Positions 17,906-26,883 of a stretch of 55,602 bases of DNA are shown in pieces (position 1 is the stretch's first letter; every line of letters begins with the position of its first letter). Where the stretch lies: positions 1 through 55,602 of the forward strand of contig JAGXHY010000017.1 in assembly GCA_024635925.1 (NCBI GenBank), read 5' to 3'. The position numbers were made by a program, and so were the translations under genes. This stretch comes from Bacillota bacterium. Lineage in GTDB: Bacteria > Bacillota > TC1. Under the pieces are notes generated by a model. It did no database searches, had not been told where the DNA came from, and saw nothing but the letters and a program-made list of their open reading frames with translations.

Positions 17906-19086
17906 TAGCTTTTCACCTTCTTTAATGCACTCTCAAGTCTGTTGAGTGCTTCATTAAGATTAGCTCTGCTAGTTGCGTATGAAAAACGCACATAACCTTC
18001 TAAATCCACTCCGAAAGTACTTCCAGGTAGGGAGGATATGTAGGCATTTTCTAATATATAGTTAGTTAGCTCATCACTGCTTTTTCCAAACCATTTAAAA
18101 TTTGGGAAGGCATAAAAAGCCCCATCAGGTATAACACAACTTACATGTGGTATGCTATTTAGACCACCTACAAATATGTCCCTTCTAGCTTTAAACCCTT
18201 CTTTCATTTTTTCTACTTCATCTTGTGGTCCTTGATATGCTTCTATTCCTGCATATTGAATAAAGGTGTTTGTATTTGAATTACTAGCAACAATTAAAGG
18301 ATTAAAAGCTTTAGCAATGCTTTCATGCATTATCCCATAACCTAGTCTCCAACCTGTCATTGCATATGCTTTAGAAAATCCATCCAAAACAATAGTTTTT
18401 TCTTGCATATGAGGGAAGCTAGCTATAGAGATTATTTTTTCATCTCCAAAATAGAGTCGATCATATATTTCATCAGAGAGTACAATAATGTCCTTGTCTC
18501 TTAGAAATTCTGCTATTGCTTTAACTTCCTTTTGTTCAATAATTGAGCCTGTAGGATTATTAGGACTGTTTAATATAATAAGTTTTGTTTTATCAGTTAC
18601 TAAAGGTTCTAGGTCTTTTAATGTGATTCTAAAATTATTTTCTTCAGTTCCTTTAAGAGGGACTGGCGTAGCACCCATATATTTAGTAAGTACTTTATAA
18701 ATTGGAAATCCAGGGTTAGGTATAATTACCTCATCACCAAGATTAACAAAAGTTAGAAAAGTATAGAATAAGATAGGTTTTGCACCTGGAGTTACTACTA
18801 TATTTTCTGTCTTGGCTTCAATTCCTTTATAATTCTTGGCATATTTGGCAATCTCTTTTCTTAGTGGAAGGAGCCCAAGGGGTGGAGAATAATGGCTTTC
18901 TCCCCTATTCATAGCTTCAATACCAGCTTGTGTTATATTTGCTGGGGTATTAAAGTCTGGTTCTCCTAATTCTAAGTGAATTACCTTATTTCCTTGATCT
19001 TCAAATATTTTAGCTTTTTGTTTCATTTCAAATCCTGAAACTATATGCATATCTAGTACATTTTGATTCATTAATTTTTTAAACAT
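17905..19086 (-). CDS. Class I/II pyridoxal-phosphate aminotransferase
   Basis: Fold type I aminotransferase of 393 aa. It shows HLELGEPDFNTP near the N-terminus, NSPNNPTGSI, SDEIYDRLYF, the PLP-binding lysine in DGFSKAYAMTGWRLGYG and the substrate carboxylate Arg in YVRFSYATSR. It resembles aspartate/aromatic or alanine-type aminotransferases. First gene of the minus-strand operon that continues with the dehydrogenase and aldolase. Its specificity is open. Confidence 0.92.
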   Translation of the reverse strand: MFKKLMNQNVLDMHIVSGFEMKQKAKIFEDQGNKVIHLELGEPDFNTPANITQAGIEAMNRGESHYSPPLGLLPLRKEIAKYAKNYKGIEAKTENIVVTPGAKPILFYTFLTFVNLGDEVIIPNPGFPIYKVLTKYMGATPVPLKGTEENNFRITLKDLEPLVTDKTKLIILNSPNNPTGSIIEQKEVKAIAEFLRDKDIIVLSDEIYDRLYFGDEKIISIASFPHMQEKTIVLDGFSKAYAMTGWRLGYGIMHESIAKAFNPLIVASNSNTNTFIQYAGIEAYQGPQDEVEKMKEGFKARRDIFVGGLNSIPHVSCVIPDGAFYAFPNFKWFGKSSDELTNYILENAYISSLPGSTFGVDLEGYVRFSYATSRANLNEALNRLESALKKVKS

Positions 19087-19231
19087 TAGTTACTCCTTAA
19101 TTAATCATCTAGTAATTAAAAGTATATCAAAAAAAACTTTTTCTTGCATTAATTTATTTGCCTTATTGTGGATTTATTAAATAAATGATAACTTATTACT
19201 ATATAAGATAGAAGTTAATGATGGAGGCATA

Positions 19232-19993
19232 ATGAAATACGCAATTATTGGTGGTACTGGAGTCTATAATTTAAGAGATAATGTTAAGGAAATAGGGGTA
19301 GATACACCTTATGGCAGAATAGAATTTACAATAATGGAAAAAAGTGGGAAAGAAATTATTTTTTTGCCACGTCATGGGAAAGGTCATGGACGTCCTCCAC
19401 ATTTAATAAATTATCTAGGGAATATGTGGGCTTTGAAAGAATATGGGGTGGAATTTGTTTTTTCGACAGTAGCAGTAGGTTCTACTAGAACGGATATTAT
19501 TCCTGGTGATATAGTTTTGATTAATGATTTTATTGATTTTACTAAGAGTAGACCTATGACATTCTATGATGGTTCTGATGGAGTTGTTCATGTTTCTATG
19601 GCTGAACCTTACTGTAATATGTTAGGTAGGGAGATTATTAAAAGAATAAAATATGAAATTAAAAATGATATAATTTATGTTTGTACAGAGGGTCCAAGAT
19701 TTGAAACAGCTGCTGAAATTAATTTCTATAGGCAAATAGGTGGAGATGTGGTTGGTATGACTAATGTACCTGAAGTAGTTTTAGCCAAGGAATTATCTAT
19801 GTGCTATACTGCTGTTGGCATTGTAACCAATATGTGTACGGGCCTTTCTGATCAAGAAGCATCAGGGGCAGAGATTATTTCAATAGTTAATGAAAAAAAA
19901 GAGTATATAATAGATTTGTTTGTAGATATTATATTAAATGGTGATTTAAGGACTGATACTTGTGATTGCCGTTCGTCTTTAATTAAAGTTTAA
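19232..19993 (+). CDS. Purine nucleoside / S-methyl-5'-thioinosine phosphorylase family
   Basis: PNP/MTAP-family phosphorylase, 253 aa. The phosphate-binding start IIGGTGVYNL, PRHGKGHGRPPHLINYLGN and TEGPRFETAAEI plus MTNVPEVVLAKEL are family motifs. At the base-recognition position the sequence reads TNMCTG with Asn200, where adenine-specific MTAP has Asp (TDYDCW). Asn at this place is characteristic of 6-oxopurine enzymes such as mammalian PNP and Pseudomonas methylthioinosine phosphorylase, so inosine, guanosine or methylthioinosine is favoured over methylthioadenosine. ATGGAGGCATA precedes the ATG. Divergent from the aldolase operon. Confidence 0.85.
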   Translation: MKYAIIGGTGVYNLRDNVKEIGVDTPYGRIEFTIMEKSGKEIIFLPRHGKGHGRPPHLINYLGNMWALKEYGVEFVFSTVAVGSTRTDIIPGDIVLINDFIDFTKSRPMTFYDGSDGVVHVSMAEPYCNMLGREIIKRIKYEIKNDIIYVCTEGPRFETAAEINFYRQIGGDVVGMTNVPEVVLAKELSMCYTAVGIVTNMCTGLSDQEASGAEIISIVNEKKEYIIDLFVDIILNGDLRTDTCDCRSSLIKV

Positions 19994-20008
19994 AAGGAGG
20001 TATAAAGA

Positions 20009-20773
20009 TTGAAAGAATTTATTTCTATGTGGAAACACAAAAGTATGATTATGTTATTTTTTATTTCGATGTTATTTTATATTGCTATACATTTGCCTTT
20101 TGAATTTGATTTAATTGCCGTTGATCTTAAATCTTTCCAACTAGCTAGTGCCATACCAGTTGTTTTAGGTTTATTTTTTGGCCCTGCTGGAGTTCTTGGT
20201 GTTGGTATTGGTTCATTTTTTATTGCAATATATGGAGGCTTGTCTTTTATTACTCCTTTTATTATGTTAGGTAATATGTTAATGGCTCTTTTAGTATATA
20301 AATTATGGGATAAGTTGCTAATAAAGACTGGTTTTAATACAGTACTTCCTAAACATGAAAAGAAGCTCATAGTGTATAATTTAGTCCTATTAGTTATAAT
20401 CTCTTCTATGGCAAAATCATTAGTTATTGGTTGGGGTTATTTACTAATTGATTCTGAAGTATTTTATACAGGAGCAATTTCTTTATTTATTAATGATGTT
20501 CTAGGTGGTTTATTATTAAGTATCTTTGCTATATTTATATTTTTAAAGAAGGCTAGAAAGTGGGAGATGATTTGGTCTGATTTAATGAAGCCTATTCACT
20601 TACAGGATGACTCGATAATTGGTACCATGATTATTTTATATTCTATATTTATCTCCTTTGTCCTATCGATAGTTTTTTCATACTTTGGAAATGATATGGT
20701 TGCAACTTATTGTGGAGCATTGGCTTTACTTGGTATATTTATTGGTTTATTATGGAAGAAAAAGTTGGTATAA
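20009..20773 (+). CDS. Integral membrane protein, possibly an ECF-type substrate-binding (S) component
   Basis: A 254-residue membrane protein with about seven hydrophobic helices. The segment AIPVVLGLFFGPAGVLGVGIGSFF and the later FINDVLGGLLLS resemble ECF transporter S-components, but no ECF ATPase or T-component is nearby and the assignment is weak. Start is TTG at 20009, eight bases after AAAGGAGG. It lies 15 bases downstream of the nucleoside phosphorylase and is probably cotranscribed, so uptake of a nucleoside or base is a possibility, as inference only. Confidence 0.6.
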   Translation: MKEFISMWKHKSMIMLFFISMLFYIAIHLPFEFDLIAVDLKSFQLASAIPVVLGLFFGPAGVLGVGIGSFFIAIYGGLSFITPFIMLGNMLMALLVYKLWDKLLIKTGFNTVLPKHEKKLIVYNLVLLVIISSMAKSLVIGWGYLLIDSEVFYTGAISLFINDVLGGLLLSIFAIFIFLKKARKWEMIWSDLMKPIHLQDDSIIGTMIILYSIFISFVLSIVFSYFGNDMVATYCGALALLGIFIGLLWKKKLV

Positions 20774-20865
20774 ATATCTATGTAATCTGCAAATATACTT
20801 CTTTAAAACACAATATTAATAATAAGTTACAAATGATATAGAATTGAGGATAAGTTAATTTAAAG

Positions 20866-20904
20866 TTTACATTTTGTTGTATAATAATATGTAAATGGTA
20901 TAAT
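20866..20904 (+). promoter_or_regulatory. Putative pilT promoter region with inverted repeat
   Basis: TTTACAT (20866-20872) and ATGTAAA (20889-20895) form a perfect 7-base inverted repeat around TATAAT (20880-20885), with a second TATAAT at 20899-20904. No good -35 is seen, so promoter position is uncertain. Confidence 0.35.
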
Positions 20905-20932
20905 TTTAAGTATAAATATTCAGGAGGTTTTT

Positions 20933-21991
20933 ATGAATAATAGAAAAATACTTGATCTAATTGAATATGCAAGAAAAGAAGGGTGTACAGATATACATTT
21001 AACTGTAGACCTTCCACCAGCTTTTCGCAAAAATGGAGACATTATTGTAAGTGATTTAAATTATTCAAAAGAGGATATAATAGAAGCCATATTATCAATG
21101 CTCACTGATAAGCAAAAAGCTCAGTTGGATAAAATGGTAGATTTAGATTTTGCTTATACTAATGATAAAGGAGAGCGTCAAAGAGTTAATGTTTATCATC
21201 AAAAAAACAACCTTTGTGCTGCTATTAGAATATTAAGTGATAGGGTTCCAAGTTTTGGAGAATTAAATATTCCTTCTGAAATCACATCACTGGTATCAGA
21301 GAAAAGTGGTCTTATACTTGTGACAGGTCCAACAGGTAGTGGAAAGTCTACTACTCTTGGGGCTATGATAGACTATATTAATACTAATAGAAAATCTCAT
21401 ATTATTACTGCTGAAGATCCTATAGAATATATTCATAAACATAAAAAGTCTCTAGTTCATCAGCGTGAAGTTGGTGTTGACGTAGGCTCTTTTGCAGAAG
21501 CCCTTCATGGGGCTTTGAGAGAAGATCCGGATGTAATTCTAGTTGGTGAAATGAGAGACTTAGAAACTATATCAGCAGCAGTTACTGCAGCCGAAACAGG
21601 GCATCTAGTTTTGTCAACACTTCATACTACTGGTGCTACTAATACTATTGATCGTATTATTGATGTTTTTCCACCACATGGTCAAGCTCAGATTAGAACA
21701 CAGTTAGCAGGGGTCCTTAAGGGAATAATAAGTCAACAATTGGTCAGGAAGGCTGATGGTAGTGGAAGAACTGCTGCCTTTGAAGTGCTAATTGGTACTG
21801 ATGAAGTATTGAACCTGATACGTGAGAACAAGGGACATCAGATCACTTCCGCATTACAAACAGGTCTTAATGTGGGAATGAAAACTATGGACTACAGTCT
21901 AGCACAATTAGCAAATGAGGGTGTTATTACAAGTGAAGAGGCTTTAGCCCACTCATCTGATAAAAAGCATCTTCTTGAATATATAAAGTGA
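20933..21991 (+). CDS. pilT: Type IV pilus retraction ATPase PilT
   Basis: Hexameric GspE/PilT-family ATPase powering pilus retraction (twitching), 352 aa. Walker A GPTGSGKST is at 132-140, the Asp box reads GSFAEALHGALREDPDVILVGEMRD, the His box GHLVLSTLHTTGATNTIDRI. The C-terminal part has VIGTDEVLNLIREN-like and MKTMDYSLAQL segments found in PilT rather than PilB. ATG follows AGGAGG. It is followed by a prepilin peptidase gene, but no pilin or PilB/PilC genes are in the window. Confidence 0.95.
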   Translation: MNNRKILDLIEYARKEGCTDIHLTVDLPPAFRKNGDIIVSDLNYSKEDIIEAILSMLTDKQKAQLDKMVDLDFAYTNDKGERQRVNVYHQKNNLCAAIRILSDRVPSFGELNIPSEITSLVSEKSGLILVTGPTGSGKSTTLGAMIDYINTNRKSHIITAEDPIEYIHKHKKSLVHQREVGVDVGSFAEALHGALREDPDVILVGEMRDLETISAAVTAAETGHLVLSTLHTTGATNTIDRIIDVFPPHGQAQIRTQLAGVLKGIISQQLVRKADGSGRTAAFEVLIGTDEVLNLIRENKGHQITSALQTGLNVGMKTMDYSLAQLANEGVITSEEALAHSSDKKHLLEYIK

Positions 21992-22018
21992 TTATATATC
22001 TAAAAAAGGAGAATTGTG

Positions 22019-22717
22019 ATGATTATTCCAGATTTGCAGTTTTTAACACTTTATCTGTTGGTTTTTGTCTTTGGATTAATTATTGGCATTTTTCTTAATG
22101 TAATAGTTTATAGAGTACCTCTATTATCATATATCTTGTTAAGGGACAAATGTCGTAATTGTGAGACAAAAATTTCACCTCCTTATCCTATTGTAGAATT
22201 ATCTACAGGGTTGTTGGCCTTGGGGATAGTCTTAATTAAGGGAATATTTCCTGAAGCCTTAATTATCTTTGCTTTAGGTGTAATTTTATTGGCTATTAGT
22301 CTAATAGATATTAAAACTATGACAATTCCTGATTCCCTAATAATTCCTATAGTACTACTAGCAATATTAATTGCCTGGGTTACTGGAGAATGGAATATTT
22401 GGGAGCGTGTTGTGGGAGCTCTTATTATAAGTATACCAATGTATATAAGCCTTTATTTTGTAGAAGAAGGCTTTGGTGGAGGAGATATTAAACTTTTTGC
22501 AGCACTAGGACTTTTTCTAGGCTGGAAAAGTATCTTACTTACTATTATAATTTCATCAGTTTTAGGATCGTTAATTGGAATTGCCATGACCATAACTAAA
22601 AAAGAAAACATATCAGGGAAGCATATTCCCTTTGGACCGTATATATGTATTGGTGCTATGATTGCAGCACTTTTTGGAGATAGGATAATATATTGGTACC
22701 TAGGACTCAACATTTGA
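22019..22717 (+). CDS. pilD: Prepilin peptidase (A24 family), N-terminal methylase domain shortened
   Basis: Membrane aspartic protease that cleaves and N-methylates prepilins. The two catalytic Asp motifs are present: SLIDIKTMTIPD and GFGGGDIKLFAALGLFLGW. The N-terminal domain begins as expected (GIFLNVIVYRVP) but then goes directly to LLSYILLRDKCRNCETKISPPYPIVEL. Compared with the usual family layout about 25-30 residues carrying the first CxxC pair are missing, leaving one CxxC. ATG at 22019 has GGAG seven bases before it; GTG at 22016 is an alternative. About 232 aa, shorter than the typical 250-290. Confidence 0.9.
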   Translation: MIIPDLQFLTLYLLVFVFGLIIGIFLNVIVYRVPLLSYILLRDKCRNCETKISPPYPIVELSTGLLALGIVLIKGIFPEALIIFALGVILLAISLIDIKTMTIPDSLIIPIVLLAILIAWVTGEWNIWERVVGALIISIPMYISLYFVEEGFGGGDIKLFAALGLFLGWKSILLTIIISSVLGSLIGIAMTITKKENISGKHIPFGPYICIGAMIAALFGDRIIYWYLGLNI

Positions 22718-22755
22718 AAAATAAAAAATGGAATAATAAATAGATTAGAGATTTT

Positions 22756-22784
22756 GTGGGGATGAATATTCAACCCCACTTTTT
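22756..22784 (+). terminator. Rho-independent terminator after the prepilin peptidase gene
   Basis: GTGGGG (22756-22761) pairs with CCCCAC (22774-22779) over a 12-base loop and is followed by five T residues. Confidence 0.85.
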
Positions 22785-22856
22785 ATACTTAAAAATATGT
22801 TATAATTTAACATAACTAAAAACAGTAGATAAAATATTGATGAAAGAAGGGCAAGC

Positions 22857-24017
22857 ATGAAAACTAAAACCCTGAGTATACATGGATTAAATAATAAGGA
22901 ATATAGTGGAAACAAAGAACTAACACCACCAATAAATCAAACAGCAACTTTTTATTTTGATAGTATTGAGGAAGGAGAACAAACATTTGAATTTGAAAAT
23001 AATCAATATGTTTATTCAAGAGGCAGAAACCCTAATCTAGAAGAATTAGAAGATAAAATAACTCTATTAGAAGAAGGGGCTTTTGCAGTTAGCTTTAGTT
23101 CTGGTATGGGTGCAATAGCAACACTGTTAATGTCACTTTTTAAAAGTGGTGATAATTTACTTTCCCATAATATAGTTTATGGTAGTAGTCATAACTTTAT
23201 TGCCAACATATTACCCCAATATGGAATAAATACCACAATGTTAGATTTAAGAAAATTAGATAGGGATATGGCGAAAGGTTATGAAGTAATATATCTTGAA
23301 ACACCAGCTAATCCTACCTTGGATATAATAGATCTTAGGAAATTAAGAGAAATAGTTGGTGATGATACAGTTATTATTGTTGATAATACATTTGCAACTC
23401 CAATATTACAGCAACCCTTACTCCTTGGAGCAGATTTTGTTGTCCATAGTGCAACTAAATATATAGGTGGACATGGTGATGCAATAGGTGGTTTAGTTGT
23501 AGGTAAAGATAAAGAGTTTGAATCTATATTAAGATTTGGATATATGTGTGAATTTGGTACAGCTATGGCACCTTTTAATGCCTGGTTATTTAATAGAGGT
23601 TTAAAAACCTTAGAATATAGAATTAAAGGCCACTGTCAAAATGCTATGGAAATTGCAAAGTATTTAGAGGCACATGAAAAAGTTAAAAAAGTATATTATC
23701 CTGGTCTACCATCATTTGAAGGCCATCTAATTGCTGAAAAACAAATGAAAAACTTTGGAGGCATAATATCATTTGAAATAATTGAGGGAATTAGAGGAAT
23801 AGGTAGTGACGAAGAAAGAGCGATCACCTTTGTAAATAACCTAAAACTTTTCAAAATAGCAGTAAGTCTAGGAGACACTGAATCACTAGTAGAAATACCT
23901 GCTAAAATGACTCATAAGGGACTTGATATTAAACCATCAATAATTAGATTAGCAGTCGGTCTTGAAGATATTGAAGATTTGATAGAAGATATTGAACAAG
24001 CCTTGGAGAATCTATAA
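22857..24017 (+). CDS. Trans-sulfuration family PLP enzyme (methionine gamma-lyase / cystathionine synthase-lyase type)
   Basis: Cys/Met metabolism PLP enzyme of 386 aa. It has YSRGRNPNLEELE, SFSSGMGAIATLLM, YLETPANPTLDIID, VDNTFATPILQQP and the PLP lysine K201 in HSATKYIGGHGDAIGG; C-terminally SLGDTESLVEIPA. The residue after the active-site Tyr-Gly (VYGSSHNF) is Ser where many methionine gamma-lyases have Cys, so gamma-lyase, O-acetylhomoserine sulfhydrylase or cystathionine enzyme remain possible. A weak AGAAGGG precedes ATG. The next gene begins one base after its stop. Confidence 0.85.
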   Translation: MKTKTLSIHGLNNKEYSGNKELTPPINQTATFYFDSIEEGEQTFEFENNQYVYSRGRNPNLEELEDKITLLEEGAFAVSFSSGMGAIATLLMSLFKSGDNLLSHNIVYGSSHNFIANILPQYGINTTMLDLRKLDRDMAKGYEVIYLETPANPTLDIIDLRKLREIVGDDTVIIVDNTFATPILQQPLLLGADFVVHSATKYIGGHGDAIGGLVVGKDKEFESILRFGYMCEFGTAMAPFNAWLFNRGLKTLEYRIKGHCQNAMEIAKYLEAHEKVKKVYYPGLPSFEGHLIAEKQMKNFGGIISFEIIEGIRGIGSDEERAITFVNNLKLFKIAVSLGDTESLVEIPAKMTHKGLDIKPSIIRLAVGLEDIEDLIEDIEQALENL

Positions 24018-25322
24018 ATGAGCATTAAAAATGATCTAGTGAGATTAGGTAAGAAAGAAAAATTCCCACTACATATGCCAGGACATAAGGGCCTTCGACT
24101 TAAGACAGATACAACAGAATTAAGTATGACAGATAATATTTTAAATCCTAAAGCTGGGATTTTAGAATTAGAAAAAGCAATTGCTAACATATATGGTGTG
24201 AAAAATGCTTATTTAGGTACAAATGGTTCAACTGGACTATTAATGTCTTCACTTCTATATGTAGGTAAAGGGAAAAAAATAGTTCTACCTAGAGGTTCAC
24301 ATCAATCAATTTACAAGGGCTTAATTGATAATGGACAAGAACCAGTTTATTTAAAAAACAAGATAGATATGCTAGGAATAGCAAGACCTATTAAAGCAGC
24401 AAAATATCTACCCTTTATGGGTTTAGTTGATGCTGCTATTTTTACAAATCCAACCTATGAAGGATATATGGAAGATTATTCACTACTTAAACCATTTCTA
24501 AAAGATAAAATATCTATATTAGATGGAGCCCATGGTTCTCATCTATACTATATTTCAAAACTTATTAATAATTGGATGAGTCTTCAAGTACACTCCTTTC
24601 ATAAAACACTAGGTGCAATGAATCAAGGTGCAGTAATTTTATCTAATACTGAAACAGATTTTAGAGAATTTGCTAATTTTTATCAGACCTCTAGTCCATC
24701 ATTTCCTATTATGCTTTCAATAGAAGATAGTATTAGAGAGATGATGAAAATGAAAATTGAGAATAGATTAAAGGAGATTGAATGGTTAAAAAAAGAAATC
24801 AATAATATAAAAGGGTTTAAAGTTATTGATAATGATGATCCCTTAAAATTATTAATAACTATAGATAAGAATATTAAAGTGAAAGATATGGTTAACTGGT
24901 TAGAAGAGAAAAAAGGAATATTTTTCGAACTAGCTACAGATAAATATATGTTAGGGCTACTAAGCTTTTATGATAGCAAAGGGAGCTACGATTGGTTATT
25001 AAAAAGTCTTAAGTCTGCCAGGAAGCACTTTAAGTTAAGCGATGAGGACAATACTGAGTCATTAGTTGAGTCGGATTGCTATATACCTGAAATGAAAATT
25101 TTACCTGGGGAAGCCTTTTTTAGTGGGAAGAAAGAAGTTGATATTAAAGATAGCAAGGGACTAGTCAGTGGAGTGCTTTATAGCCCATATCCTCCAGGCT
25201 CACCTTTAATAGTTCCAGGAGAAATAATTGACGAATATGTGATAGATAGAATCTTAAGTTATAGAGGAGACTATACAGGCTGTAGCGGGATAAATAACAA
25301 TAGAATTTTTGTTATTAAGTAA
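24018..25322 (+). CDS. Orn/Lys/Arg decarboxylase family protein (YaaO-like, short form)
   Basis: PLP-dependent fold type I decarboxylase-family protein, 434 aa, like Bacillus YaaO, which lies at the same place before tmk. It has FPLHMPGHKG near the N-terminus, TNGSTGLLMSSL, LDGAHGSH and the PLP lysine in QVHSFHKTLGAMNQGAV, plus the C-terminal VSGVLYSPYPPGSPLIVPGE typical of these decarboxylases. It lacks the N-terminal wing domain of inducible enterobacterial enzymes. It probably decarboxylates arginine, lysine or ornithine for polyamine formation; which one is unknown. Confidence 0.88.
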   Translation: MSIKNDLVRLGKKEKFPLHMPGHKGLRLKTDTTELSMTDNILNPKAGILELEKAIANIYGVKNAYLGTNGSTGLLMSSLLYVGKGKKIVLPRGSHQSIYKGLIDNGQEPVYLKNKIDMLGIARPIKAAKYLPFMGLVDAAIFTNPTYEGYMEDYSLLKPFLKDKISILDGAHGSHLYYISKLINNWMSLQVHSFHKTLGAMNQGAVILSNTETDFREFANFYQTSSPSFPIMLSIEDSIREMMKMKIENRLKEIEWLKKEINNIKGFKVIDNDDPLKLLITIDKNIKVKDMVNWLEEKKGIFFELATDKYMLGLLSFYDSKGSYDWLLKSLKSARKHFKLSDEDNTESLVESDCYIPEMKILPGEAFFSGKKEVDIKDSKGLVSGVLYSPYPPGSPLIVPGEIIDEYVIDRILSYRGDYTGCSGINNNRIFVIK

Positions 25323-25370
25323 TTATGATGATATAATGTAAGGTAGTATTTTAGTAATTAGGAGAATTAT

Positions 25371-25994
25371 ATGTTTATAACATTTGAAGGTATAGATGGA
25401 TCAGGTAAAACAACTCAATGCCAACTATTAAAGAATAGTTTGGAGAGTAAAGGTTTTAAAGTTTTTATGACCAGGGAACCAGGGGGTACAAAGATAGCAG
25501 AAGCTATTAGAAATATTCTCTTACATATACATGAACCTATAGAAGCTATGACTGAAGTCTTCCTTTACTGTGCTGCAAGAAATGAACATCTTGAAAAAAT
25601 AATAATACCCAAACAAGCAGAAGGTTATATAGTGATAAGTGATCGTTTTTACGATTCAACTATTGCCTACCAAGGTGGAGGTAGAGATTTAGGCATAGAT
25701 AAAATGAAAGAAATTAATAAATTATTTATAGAAAAAGCTACACCTGATTTAACATTTTTCATTGATTCTAGCTTAAATACAATTGAAAAAAGAATAGAAA
25801 ACAAAGAACTAGATAGAATTGAAAAAGAAGGAAAAGAATTTATGATTAAGGTTAGGCAAGGCTACCTTGATTTAATTGAAAGTGAAAAAAACAATAGAAA
25901 CTTTATGATAATAGAAGGTGATTTAGAAATTAGAGAAATTAGTAATATTATTTTAAAGAGAGTAGAGGGATTATTAGAGAATGATAGAGGTTAA
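25371..25994 (+). CDS. tmk: Thymidylate kinase
   Basis: dTMP kinase, 207 aa. P-loop GIDGSGKT at residues 7-14, the DR motif in VISDRFYDSTIAYQGGGRDL and the TREPGGT segment are diagnostic. It forms dTDP for DNA synthesis. ATG follows TAGGAG. It overlaps holB by 14 bases; the yaaQ and yaaR genes that separate tmk from holB in Bacillus are absent here. Confidence 0.97.
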   Translation: MFITFEGIDGSGKTTQCQLLKNSLESKGFKVFMTREPGGTKIAEAIRNILLHIHEPIEAMTEVFLYCAARNEHLEKIIIPKQAEGYIVISDRFYDSTIAYQGGGRDLGIDKMKEINKLFIEKATPDLTFFIDSSLNTIEKRIENKELDRIEKEGKEFMIKVRQGYLDLIESEKNNRNFMIIEGDLEIREISNIILKRVEGLLENDRG

Positions 25995-26883
25995 AAGACT
26001 AGATGAAATTCTAGGTCAAGATGAGGTTGTAAACTATCTAACTAAAGATCTAGAGAGTAAAAACTTCAACCATGCCTATATGTTCTTTGGAAATAGAGGT
26101 ATTGGTAAAAAGACCTTAGCTCTTTCTTTTGCTAAAAGTATTTTATGTCAAAATGGTAATCCTGGCTTTTGTGGAGTTTGTAACTCTTGTAAAAAGTTTG
26201 ATATGGAAAGTTATATGGAATTTATAGGCTATTATGATCAAGGTGATTCTATTAAAATTGAAAACATTAGGAGAATACTTGAAGAAGAACATTTAAAAAA
26301 ATATGAAGGTGCCTATAGAATTATATTTATGGAACATGCACAAAGAATGACCAAAGAAGCAGGAAATTCAATTTTAAAAGTATTAGAAGAACCCTGGCCT
26401 GGAACAATATTCATATTTACAGCTATTAATCCAGATGAAATATTACCCACAATAATTTCAAGAGTGGAAAAATATTATTTAAATAATCTAAATCAAAAAG
26501 ATTTGAGTAGTATTATGAAAAGTCTAGGTTATGAGAATAATAAATATCTAAGTCTTGGTTCTATTGATGAAGCTAGAGTTTTACTAGATAATATTGATCA
26601 AGATTTATTAGACTATAAACAGTTTTCTGAAATTTTTATAAGAAAAGATTTGGTAGAAATATTTGAATTAGCTGAAAAACTAGCCAAAAAACCATATTTG
26701 AAAGAATTGTTAAGTTACTACCAGTTAGAAGCTATGGCTATTTACAGACAAGGTTTTGAGGAAATAAATTTGAAAGTTATTGGGGCTATTGATAAAGCCC
26801 TGAGGAAGATAAAAAAAAATGTTAATGAGAAACATGCTTTGGAGTATTGTTTTTTAACTATAGGAGGAATATTTAGTGAGTAA
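25981..26883 (+). CDS. holB: DNA polymerase III delta' subunit
   Basis: Clamp-loader AAA+ subunit, 300 aa. Walker A-like GNRGIGKKT, the zinc module CGVCNSCKKF, HAQRMTKEAGNSILKVLEEPWPGTIFIF (the sensor region) and IISRVEKYYL are visible. The sensor 1 SRC motif reads SRV. It loads the beta clamp with DnaX and HolA. It overlaps tmk upstream and the YaaT gene downstream by 8 bases. Confidence 0.92.
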   Translation: MIEVKRLDEILGQDEVVNYLTKDLESKNFNHAYMFFGNRGIGKKTLALSFAKSILCQNGNPGFCGVCNSCKKFDMESYMEFIGYYDQGDSIKIENIRRILEEEHLKKYEGAYRIIFMEHAQRMTKEAGNSILKVLEEPWPGTIFIFTAINPDEILPTIISRVEKYYLNNLNQKDLSSIMKSLGYENNKYLSLGSIDEARVLLDNIDQDLLDYKQFSEIFIRKDLVEIFELAEKLAKKPYLKELLSYYQLEAMAIYRQGFEEINLKVIGAIDKALRKIKKNVNEKHALEYCFLTIGGIFSE

